From Aphrophora alni (taxonomy: Eukaryota > Arthropoda > Insecta > Hemiptera > Aphrophoridae), in contig OY740774.1 of the NCBI GenBank assembly GCA_963513935.1, forward strand, positions 85,274,890 through 85,338,889: 64,000 bases of DNA. The letters are read 5' to 3'. Below, piece after piece: positions 44,570 through 53,192 of the stretch; position 1 is the stretch's first letter, and each line of letters opens with the position of its first letter. The translations under genes and the position numbers were made by a program. The notes beneath the pieces are model-generated. The model was not told the origin of the DNA and searched no databases. It was given only the letters and a program-made list of their open reading frames with translations.

Positions 44570-45560
44570 ATTTTTCTCTACTTATGTAGATGAGGCTTTT
44601 TATAGGTTAAAGAAGGATCTAGCATCAAGAAACATATAGGTTGCAGTAACAAAGCGTAGTTGTCATGGTGACACAAAAGCGAGGCTTAACGCTCTCAAAC
44701 ATACTGTACATATTGATGAGAAAAAAACAAAATGGAAGAAGAATATGAAATACGTAGAAGTAGAAGTGGACAATAGAGTTGCCCCAAGTTGGAAATACTT
44801 GCGTGAGTCTTGTAAATTATTGCCTAATATAAGTGGTCCAAAAGAAAAGGAGAGAAGATTATTGAGCTCAATACTTCACTCAAGATTATTGTATGGAGCA
44901 CCATTGTGGGCGGAGACGATGCAAACGGAGGCTTATAGGAAGAAGACACCCTCAATTAAGAGATAAATGGCTTTGAAGATTATATCAGCCTACCGGACTG
45001 TATCATATACGGAATCAGAGTGCAATATTAGTGTTTTTGAAAACGCCACTAATCAATTTGCTGCACAAGAAAGAGAACCTTAGGAATCAACAAGAGAATG
45101 ATACACGATCTAAGTGTAACGTAAAGAAGGAATGGAGAAGACAAATAATGAGGAAATGAAAAAAAGAGATGGAATAAAGAAACAAAAGGTAGATGGAGCT
45201 TTAAACTAATAGCAATATTGAAAGACTAGATAGAAAGAGAACATGAAGAGGCAAACTTCTACCTCCCGCAGGTACTTACAAACCATGTTTTAAATCATAT
45301 TTATAGAAGTATAAAAGTGTACAAAATGAATTCTGCTTGAATAGATGATTCCAAGCACACTATATTTGAGTTCACACTCTGCTTTCATAGGAACAGGGTG
45401 GAGGTGAATAATATGTCAAAAGAAGTACCCTCACACGAAAATATAGCGACACTTATGATAAAATCAAAGGAGTAATGGAATATTATAGTTGAACCCATTA
45501 CTGTCATTATGAAAAAGAAGTAAAAGAAACTGCACGCTTTGAGTAATAGAGAAGAAAGAG
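44570..45560 (+). pseudogene. R1-like reverse-transcriptase C-terminal pseudogene
   Basis: Plus strand, in several frames: PSWKYLRESCKLLPNISGP and LLYGAPLWAETM (frame starting 44745, stop at about 44964), then MALKIISAYRTVS from 44967, and EEANFYLPQVLTNH from 45245, followed by a degraded knuckle region. This succession (SRL.P..GGP...RRLL...V.S.LLYGAP.WA..., MALR..SAYRTVS, GEVNFYLTQALTGHG) is typical of the thumb and C-terminal part of R1-clade LINE polymerases. Stops, frameshifts and the lack of the palm domain make it a pseudogene. It lies on the opposite strand to the LINE at 42999-44285 and is a separate insertion. Confidence 0.75.
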
Positions 45561-46214
45561 TACAATAGCTAATACAGTTCTACTGTAAAGTAATGCTTCA
45601 CGGCAGAATCCGCAGTAGAATTACTGGAGAGAGATCATGGTGAGAGGAGGGGTTTTAGGTTAGGTTAGTTGTCTGACATTACCTGGGGAAAGCCTCAGAT
45701 GAAACAGGTTCATGATAGATTCCGCTTCTCTTTAATTTATCATATTGAAAATACCTTTGTAGACAAGTTCTAATGTATTTCTTAATTTCGAAAAAATCAA
45801 GACCTTTAAACGTACTATGTTCAATATTTTCCTTGCACAAATTCTTCCCCAAAGAGGAATGTAAAACAAATTATCATACCAATAAGTTGAGTCTTCAGCT
45901 AATTAATATTCCCAAAAGTTTGTATTTTGTATTAAAATAAACAATAATAATTAAAGGAGGTGGGCTGAGATTTTAATATCATACTGTATAAATGCTATAG
46001 GATGGTGGTAAAACAAAAGATAAAAATCTCTACCTCATCACATCAGCTATACGACAGAATTTTTAATTTTTTTTATTCTATACAATTACCAGAATACCAT
46101 GATTTTCTCCGAAATATACGCCTAAGTGATATCATTTTTTTAAATAGATCCCCTCGACGTCAGTATTGTGAACTCCTTAGAGTTTGTATTATTTGATTAT
46201 ATTAAAACAAAGTC
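45561..46214. other. AT-rich DNA, nothing recognised
   Basis: No feature supported. Confidence 0.3.
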
Positions 46215-46545
46215 TCTCATTGTTTTACAGAATTTAAACAAACACTGAACTTTCTTTTAAACAAATTTATTGTTCCCAATAGAACTTTACATCTCTTATT
46301 TTAAATAAACTTTTATTAGGATGGTTGAAGATAATTCAATTATTTTAAATTGTTTTCCTCTTTGTATTTGCTTAATTCGTTTTCAACTTTAGTCTTCCAT
46401 TTTATCATTTGCCTTTAGAACTTTTGTTTAGGTTTTCACTTAAATACAATGAACAAAGAAGTGATTTATACAAAAACTAACAGGTTTGAAGAGGAATGGA
46501 TGATTTTAAGGAAAATCAATTTGTGAGGAAATGATTTGTTGTTGT
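46215..46545 (-). repeat. Duplicated flank shared with 3526-3860
   Basis: Inverted counterpart of 3526-3860, again directly on the 3' side of a tail-SINE. Confidence 0.6.
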
Positions 46546-46548
46546 TTT

Positions 46549-46770
46549 AAGGCGAAAAACCTATCGGTCGTTATCGCTTAATAAGGGAAGAAAAGAACAT
46601 AAAATAAAGACCCCTAATCTAGAATAGCATCACGGAAGAGAACAATAGTTGATCAAGAGAGACTTGTTAAAAAAGTTGATAGAAAGTAATCTAATCCAAA
46701 TGTACAGAAAAAAAGGTGTAAATCCAGCTAGAGGCCCTCGGGATTGTCAGCTCATGCTCACTTTATTGAT
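46549..46770 (-). mobile_element. Tail-SINE copy
   Basis: Plus strand: TTTTAAGGCGAAAAACCTAT, CGGTCGTTATCGCTTAATAA, AGTTGATCAAGAGAGACTTG, AAGTAATCTAATCCAAATGT, AATCCAGCTAGAGGCCCTCG and TCATGCTCACTTTATTGA. Confidence 0.8.
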
Positions 46771-47276
46771 TAATTGATGTTAACTGAAATATTTCTGTTT
46801 GTTGGGAAGAGTTTTAAGGTTATATCGATTAATCAGTGAAATATATTTATGTTATCACTTATACCTCTCGTGTTTCTGCTTGTTTTAGAGCTGTAGTTTG
46901 CCCAAACTTTATTTTGTCTGTACGTTTTTGTGACTGTGATTTGCAATAAGATACTATTTGCAATAAGATTCCCTTAACTAGGCTGAACGATTATTGAAAA
47001 AGGTTTTAATTTTATTTTCGTTTTAGCTATACAGTATAGAAGTTTTTAATAGCAAAAAAAGTGGATTTCTGTTTTAGAATGATTGAATAACCAAAAAGTT
47101 ATTCTCGAAAAGTTATTCACTTTAGTTGATAACTATTTTGCATATGATAAGACTCCAAGTACTATTTGGAAGTGTTAAAAGCTATGGGAGCATCGCTGGG
47201 AAAAGTGTATGTAGAAATATTAAAAAAAAATTGAAGAAAATGTCTTATATCATTGTTTAGTCGGAAACTTTCAGAC
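46771..47276. other. AT-rich DNA, left flank of LTR element
   Basis: No feature supported. Its last four bases (47277-47280, TACC) form the left target duplication of the LTR element. Confidence 0.35.
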
Positions 47277-47280
47277 TACC

Positions 47281-49762
47281 TGCGACGGTTTGGAAAAAGC
47301 CAAACGTCTCAAGTCCATTTAAAACAAGTTAAATTGCCGCGCTAAACCTTGTAGAGTGGGGACGAGGTGGGGCGATGACGTCACGCCAGTTCGAGAGCAA
47401 ACTTGCTTGTTCGGACGTGAAAAGTCAAACTGCCTTAGTTCCTATTTTATTAAGAAACTAAATTATTAATATAAATAAATATTCAGTAGAGTCAACCGAC
47501 CAATAATATCAACAAATAAATTTAAAATCACATAAAACAAAAAAGTTATTCAAGTTTTTAGAAGGGCTCAAAAACCTAAAATTTGGAAAAAGAATAAATT
47601 CAAAATTCAAAAATCGTAGAGTCATAACCAAGTGGGGAAGTAACAATAATCACAAATAAAAAATATGAATTAATAATAATTAACAGGTGAGAATGGACTT
47701 AGAAAGTCATTCTTGGGGAGTTTTTTGGAATTTTTGAGTTGAAGGGGGGATCATTTAAAAAATAATAATAAGTACTATTGTAGAGACCACAATAGGGCAC
47801 AATAATAGGTACTTAGAATCAAATTTGAAAATAAAATAAGGGAGATATAATAATTACAAAACGTAAAACTTCAAAGCCCAAAAGCGGGTAAAATAAAAGT
47901 TAAAGGGGTAAAGTAACATGATAATTATATGTATTTAGTATGTAAAATGGTAACACACCAAAGCAGAAGTAATAATATATAATGGGGGGGTTTTAATGAA
48001 CATAAACTCATACGACACAAACTTAAGGACTTCAAAGGCGAATAACTCGACAACCAAACGAGTTATGGGAAAAGTACAAACATAGTTTTTCGTCGTAGTA
48101 GAAGAGGAACAAGATTTCGTCAAAAGAATTTTGAGAAAGGACTTATCTCAAAATTTGAAAAGGGGAAAAATCAAATTTCAGGAAAAGGGCGATAACTCGC
48201 GAACGAAGCGTAGTAGAGCGATGAATCAAGTTCCACAAGACCCACAAGATGGAAAGGAAGAAGAATCCGAAAGGAACTTTAAAATCGGTTCGAGCGTTCG
48301 AAAGTTATAGCGAGTTGAACGAAAAAACGTCAAAAGTAGAGATTTTCATGCAAAAACATGAAAAGTTGCGCGCGCATCTTCAAGCAGAGTCTAAAGTCAG
48401 AATCATCATGTTGCCAACATGGATCAAAGATAACGTTAAAGAAAAAATACTATAAATTATTAATTAAAAGGTGTTTTAATTAATAATTAAGGAAGAAAAC
48501 TATTCATTAGTCAAAAAAAACATATAGTGTAAATATTTCAGACCAAAAGGGCCTGAAAACACATAATATATGGAAAATACCTTTTTCCCAAAAAGGGAGG
48601 AAAATTGGCTCCAGAAAAGTGGATTAATTCCCACTGACAGGGAGACCGAGATTTAACCGTCGAAAGACGATTACTTTTGATTTGGAATCGACGCTTAAAG
48701 GACGTTTCTTCTGCAACCGACTCTGAGCTGAGAGGAAGATTCAACTGTCACTCTACTAATTGGACTTAGAATAATTTCAACTTTAATCGATCTTCAAGGC
48801 GACTTAGAAGAATTCGAGACCAGCATTCAACTACATAGCAGCTTACAGACTCTGGATAGAAAACATCTCATCACTATCATCCTAATAATACAACAAATTC
48901 CAAATCCAACTAGAACTTCTATTAAAGTGTGAAGGTATCTTATACTTAAGGAATAATTCGCAATAATTAACTTCTTTTCAAATATAACGTCATTAGGGGA
49001 ATTATTAAAAATTAAATTCATTTTTAAACCTCTGCTTTGGTGTTGAAAATTATTAATAATTTAAATACGACTTTTTCAGGACAGGAAAAACTGTTTGTGG
49101 TTCTGTCTGAAAAGTCAAGCGTTGTTATTTTGTTTAAGATATAGAAAATATTACATTAATTAATTTTGTCAAATAAATAAATAGTTGTGTTATTGTTCAA
49201 TTAAATTGTTTGGTGTGGTTAAAAAAGTTTTGAATATAAAATTTTTCTGTGCAAAAGAGGAAATAATATACAAATAATTCATTTCTAAATTTTGTTGTGT
49301 TTTTAATATAAATCCATTCTGTGTATGCTATTAACTTTGTTTTAACATAAATTTTATATATGTGCTCTGGTAATATAATTTGAAAATTTTAAAAGTTATC
49401 ATCAGAACTTAAGAGCCGATTTCTCCCAAAAGGCACGACCTTGGAGAGAGAGAGAGTTAATCTTAAAAGAGTTAAATAATCGAGCATTGAGATAAAATTC
49501 AGGGAATTTTGCGTTAATTAAAATTTAGTAAGTTTATGAGGACAAGCTCATACTTATTAGAGCCAAGAATTGCAAAATCTTTGATTTAAAAAAGTAAAAG
49601 TGAGCATCTTGGCCTTGCCCGCGCCTGCTCTGAAAAGAAAGGTGGTTCGCCCAGTCGGTGGTGATCGTACAGCGAGTTTAAGAGTTCATGATAATAGTGT
49701 TCCAAAAAAGGGAACAAGAATCTTAAATTCGTCAAAGTCAAAGAGGGAGACGCAGCGCGGCA
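47281..49762 (+). repeat. 5' LTR
   Basis: 2482 bases, TGCGACGG...GCGGCA. Same length as the 3' LTR; differences noticed at 48868, 48964, 48965 and 49569. It would contain the promoter and polyadenylation signals, but no convincing single TATA box or R/U5 border could be chosen. Open frames of 62-68 codons inside it (47935-48123 minus, 48249-48455 plus, 48538-48744 minus) occur in both LTRs and show no family motif, so I do not call them genes. Confidence 0.95.
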
Positions 49763-49764
49763 AG

Positions 49765-49782
49765 TGGCGCCCAACGTGGGGC
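49765..49782 (+). other. Primer-binding site, tRNA-Lys(CUU)
   Basis: TGGCGCCCAACGTGGGGC is an 18-base perfect complement of the 3' end of animal tRNA-Lys(CUU), including the CCA. It lies two bases after the LTR end. It is where minus-strand DNA synthesis would start. Confidence 0.9.
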
Positions 49783-49835
49783 ACGAAGAATCCTACTCGA
49801 ACACACTAACGGAGAGAGGAGCGTAGCGTGGCAAG

Positions 49836-49856
49836 TGGCGCCCAATAGCGTGGAGC
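49836..49856 (+). repeat. Degenerate second PBS-like block
   Basis: GCAAGTGGCGCCCAATAGCG followed by TGGAGCACGA repeats the LTR-end/PBS junction 71 bases downstream, including the preceding GCGTAGCGTGGCA that mimics the LTR terminus. Only the first 11 bases of the primer complement are kept in register, so it is unlikely to prime efficiently. Confidence 0.7.
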
Positions 49857-50105
49857 ACGAAAAAGCAAAGTTTTGGAACAAATTTTCAAAATTTTGAATT
49901 TTTTAGTGTTTCATACGAACGAGAATATCTTAAGTTCTGATATAATTTATATGTACATGTGTGTTAGTAATAAGTTGTGCTGGTAATTACAACGACAAAT
50001 ATACTAAATTGCAAGAATAATAATAATTAAAAGTAGAGTCCAAATTAAACCGAAATTTAAATTTTTTAACTAATTAAATAAACCAAGTGAATAAGTGAAG
50101 TGAAA

Positions 50106-51548
50106 ATGGGACCAGCGAAAGATCCAGCAAAACAGGAGGGTTCAAAGGAACAGGAGACAGAAATGCAGAAAATGGTGAGGTACCTGAACCAAATGGAGGA
50201 TAGAAGAAAGCAAGAGAGAGAACAGGACAAAGCGGAACAAGAGAGAAAAGAAAAGGAGAAGGAAGACAACGAACAAATAAGAAGAATAGAAGAAAGAATC
50301 GAGAAAAACAAGGAGAAAGAAGAGATGGAAGCCAAGCAGATCCAAATGGAAGCCAGATGGATGAAGAGAGATGAAGAAATGGAAGCCAAAAGGAAGCAAG
50401 AAAAGGAGGAGATGGAAGCATTGCGAAAGAGGGAGAAAGAAGAGATGGAAGCCAAGCAGAAGCGGGAGAGGGAAGAAATGGAAGCAAGATGGAAGCAGGA
50501 GAGAGAAGATAGGATGAAGAGAGAGGAAGAAATGGAGACGAAACGCATCCAAAGGGAAGACGCCCGAAAACAGGAAATAGGGAAATATATGGAGGAAATT
50601 AAGGAATCTATAGATAGTAATATGGCCGAAAATACGAGGCGAATAGAAACTTGTGAAGAAAAAGTGGAAGAGTGCGTAGGGGAAATTAAAAAAATGACGG
50701 ACAGTTTAAAGGAACAGGGAAAGTCGACTTTAGAAATTGGGGAGAAAGTTAAAAAGTTAGAAGTTAAAATTAGGGAAGTCGCCAAAATTAAGGAAACCGG
50801 TGGAAATGCTAAAAATATAATTTATTTAGATAGGGCAAATTTAGAGTCAAAAACTATAGAATTTTGGGGAAATTCAAGAGATAATCCTGTGCAATTTTTG
50901 AAACAAATTGAGGAGGTATTCCAAGAAATAAATCCGGTTATGGAAGAAAGCGATAAATTGAAAGTAGTGGAGAAAAAATTGAAAGGAGCTGCCATGGAAT
51001 GGTGGGAAATAATCAAGCGAGATACAGAAGAATATAGCCAGTTTAAATTGTTATTTTTAGAGCATTATTGGGGTTATCAAACGCAACAAGTAGTTAGGAA
51101 TCAGATAGAAAACCATAGATATAATCCTAACGGAAATATGAGCAGGGTTGATTATTTTTGTAAGATGGTGCGAAAGGCCGAGTATTTGGAACCCAAAATT
51201 CCGGAAGAGTTCCTTATATACCAACTAATGAGGCATTTCGACCAGAAAGTTCAATTAGCGTGTATTGGAAGGGCTAGTGAGCATTTGGAGGACGCTATCA
51301 AGTTTTTGAGGACCATAGAAAACGTAGACGGAATGACGAGAGAAGTTCGCCGACCAGATAGTTTCGAAAGGAGGGACGGACCACAAAGAGATCAAAATTT
51401 CAGGCAAAGGAATCAAGACTACTCAAAACCATCCCAAAACCCTAACCCTCGATCCTATGGTCAAACCCAGAATAAACCTCAACCACAGATACCTCAAAAC
51501 CCTGGTCCTTCAAACCAAAAATTCCCGCCCAAGGTCACAAAAAACTAA
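50106..51548 (+). CDS. gag: Gag polyprotein of the LTR element
   Basis: Structural protein, 480 codons counted from the first ATG at 50106 (the frame is open slightly upstream). Residues about 15-190 are extremely rich in Glu, Lys, Arg and Met, with repeated EEMEAKRKQEK-like heptads, and should form a long coiled coil. Residues about 245-425 fit a retrotransposon gag (capsid) domain: TIEFWGNSRDNPVQFLKQIE, AAMEWWEIIKRD, FKLLFLEHYW and the LxHFDQKVQLACI segment. The C-terminus is rich in Arg, Gln, Asn and Pro. No CCHC zinc knuckle is present; nucleic-acid binding could instead rest on the basic tail. The last two sense codons are AAA AAC in a slippery heptamer (51539-51545) just before the stop. 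The frame has no disruption. Confidence 0.9.
   Translation: MGPAKDPAKQEGSKEQETEMQKMVRYLNQMEDRRKQEREQDKAEQERKEKEKEDNEQIRRIEERIEKNKEKEEMEAKQIQMEARWMKRDEEMEAKRKQEKEEMEALRKREKEEMEAKQKREREEMEARWKQEREDRMKREEEMETKRIQREDARKQEIGKYMEEIKESIDSNMAENTRRIETCEEKVEECVGEIKKMTDSLKEQGKSTLEIGEKVKKLEVKIREVAKIKETGGNAKNIIYLDRANLESKTIEFWGNSRDNPVQFLKQIEEVFQEINPVMEESDKLKVVEKKLKGAAMEWWEIIKRDTEEYSQFKLLFLEHYWGYQTQQVVRNQIENHRYNPNGNMSRVDYFCKMVRKAEYLEPKIPEEFLIYQLMRHFDQKVQLACIGRASEHLEDAIKFLRTIENVDGMTREVRRPDSFERRDGPQRDQNFRQRNQDYSKPSQNPNPRSYGQTQNKPQPQIPQNPGPSNQKFPPKVTKN
51539..51545 (+). promoter_or_regulatory. -1 ribosomal frameshift site A-AAA-AAC
   Basis: AAAAAAC with zero-frame codons AAA AAC, immediately followed by the gag TAA (51546-51548). 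The -1 frame is open from 51476 to 52294, so slippage here joins Gag to the protease frame. This heptamer is one of the classical retroviral -1 slip sites. The stimulatory RNA structure expected a few bases downstream was not evaluated. Confidence 0.75.
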
Positions 51549-52294
51549 AATACGAGATCTCAAGGCAAAATTTTTGGCAGAAAAAGGATAATACAAACGG
51601 AATTGAGATCGACGATAAAACCAAATTTAGCAAACATAAAAGGGGGGATCTGAAAATAAATAAAATTAAATTGGGGATTTTAAACACAGAAATTAAGAAA
51701 GATTTAATGGAGGAAAGAGATAATAAAATTTTAAATAGTGAAGTTTACGAAAAATGTCCGGAAATAGGGATAGAAATCGAAAATATAAAAGTAAATTTGT
51801 CCATTGACACCGGAGCTCAAATGTCCTGTGTTCAAGAGGATTTTTATAAAAATGTGCTTAAAAAAAGGAACGATAAAATCTTGGAATTACCAGTTGTAAA
51901 TACGGAAATGGTGACAGCGATAAAAAGCCAGCGACAGAAGATTAAATTACAGGCATTATTGGAGATTAGAATAAATAACCAATCAATAAGAGGGGTATTT
52001 ATGGTGGTACCAAAGCTGGAAAGCAAAATGATAATGGGTTGTGATTTAATGTGCAAATATCGAAGTCGAATTAATATGGAAAAGGGTTTCCTACAACTGG
52101 TAAAGGAAAATGAATTTATTGTTGTAGATTTTCTTAAAGAAAATAATTTAAGATTCAGCAAAAGCGACGCGCAGACCGAACATCAAAATGGCGGCGAAAC
52201 CGGTAAAATGGTAGAGTCGTCAGCTGCAAATAATGGAGGCTCAAATTCGTACAAGCGAGTATCAGGGGCTTATACGTTGTCTACCAAAATGTAA
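51545..52294 (+). CDS. Pol part 1: aspartic protease, ends in nested insertion
   Basis: The -1 frame relative to gag, entered by frameshifting at 51539-51545; no start codon is needed. Retropepsin signature VNLSIDTGAQMSCV with the catalytic Asp at 51806, and the later IMGCDLMCKY block equivalent to the flap-proximal ILG.D segment of retroviral proteases. It would cleave Gag and Gag-Pol as a dimer. After the protease the frame runs into a Ser/Asn-rich spacer that ends at a TAA (52292-52294) supplied by the first bases of the nested insertion. The same spacer sequence reappears after the insertion and runs on to RT, so in an uninterrupted copy protease and RT share one frame. The inserted length including its duplication (570 bases) is a multiple of three. 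Confidence 0.85.
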   Translation, partial: LKYEISRQNFWQKKDNTNGIEIDDKTKFSKHKRGDLKINKIKLGILNTEIKKDLMEERDNKILNSEVYEKCPEIGIEIENIKVNLSIDTGAQMSCVQEDFYKNVLKKRNDKILELPVVNTEMVTAIKSQRQKIKLQALLEIRINNQSIRGVFMVVPKLESKMIMGCDLMCKYRSRINMEKGFLQLVKENEFIVVDFLKENNLRFSKSDAQTEHQNGGETGKMVESSAANNGGSNSYKRVSGAYTLSTKM

Positions 52295-53192
52295 ACCGGG
52301 GGTTGGCTACCCTATCCCATGAATGTGGGTAATGGATGCCGCCTTCGGAATAATTGTGAGGTAAGGGACGCGTGAGCGACCTGACGGTGACTCATCCAAC
52401 GTTGCTTGGGGAACCTTGCTAACATGAGAATAGGTGAACATGGGTGCCACCTACACTCGGGTCGTGTATTTTACCTCACGGTGCCGGCCCAAGAAAACTA
52501 GAGGAAGGCCACCCAATCCTACGTATGTAGGTAACGGGCGCCGCCTCTAGTAGGTGAGTGCGTGAGGGAGGGTATCGCGTAAGCGACCCGACGGTGACTC
52601 ATCAAACGTGGCTTGAGTAATCTTGCCGACATGAGTACCATGGGAGCATGCTTGGCCTGTCCAGAAGCTTCGGCTTTTGGAAGCGTGCGTTGAGGAATGG
52701 TTTCGTGGTGGCAGTGGGGTGTTAGTGGTGAGATTGCACCCAGTTACTCTTTCTTATGAGTGGGGGTTGGTGGTAAGCCGAAAGGCATTAGAGACGCCGC
52801 CCTTCTAGTTCTAGCAACTAGTTCTCTTTAGAAACTCAACTTGAACCTGTCTACCAAAATGCCGGTAGACATAAAACCAAAAGCAAAGGACGTGTCTAGA
52901 CTGAAATGTGATTATACCGGAGGTGACAAAGAGTGTAAGAATAGGGTGAGCCAGTTTTTTGAAAAAATTAATAATAAAGTAGTGCTTAGAAAAGCGGAGA
53001 ATAGGAGATCAAGATTGAGCAAAAGCGACGCGCAGACCGAACATCAAAATGGCGGCGAAACCGGTAAAATGGTAGAGTCGTCAGCTGCAAATAAAGGAGG
53101 CTCAAATTCGTACAAGCGAGTATCAGGGGCTTATACGTTGTCTACCAAAATGCCGGTAGACATAAAACCAAAAGCAAAGGACGTGTCTAGAC
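52151..53192 (+). repeat. In-frame tandem duplication in pol spacer, broken by insertion
   Basis: A 181-base segment occurs at 52151-52291 plus 52862-52901 (interrupted) and again intact at 53012-53192. Few differences were seen. Without the 570 bases of insertion and TSD the two copies are 291 bases apart, that is 97 codons, so the duplication keeps frame. It lies in the low-complexity Ser/Lys-rich spacer between protease and RT. Confidence 0.85.
52292..52847. mobile_element. Nested GC-rich insertion with 14-bp TSD
   Basis: 556 bases, clearly less AT-rich than the host element, flanked by TGTCTACCAAAATG at 52278-52291 and 52848-52861. The left part consists of two diverged repeats about 202 bases apart (GGCTACCCTATCCCATGAAT at 52305 and GGCCACCCAATCCTACGTAT at 52507), each with a GGGYGCCGCCT-like block, CGTRAGCGACC..ACGGTGACTC and a CTTGC..ACATGAG block. 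The right part is unique and ends TTAGAAACTCAACTTGAACC without a poly-A tail. No ORF. The TSD length suggests a non-LTR-derived, non-autonomous or internally deleted element; 14-bp duplications without poly-A are seen in R1-like LINEs, but I cannot assign it. Confidence 0.8.

Noticed and set aside
45655..45668. TTAGGTTAGGTTAG, resembling the insect telomere repeat
   Set aside because: Fewer than three units in otherwise ordinary sequence; expected by chance or as a minor microsatellite.
48249..48455. 68-codon charged open frame present in both LTRs
   Set aside because: Identity between the LTRs is explained by recent insertion; no motif, and LTRs rarely code.
50066..50785. Minus-strand open frames of 136-239 codons opposite gag
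   Set aside because: Shadows of the purine-rich gag coiled-coil coding strand; Ser/Leu/Phe-rich with no motif.
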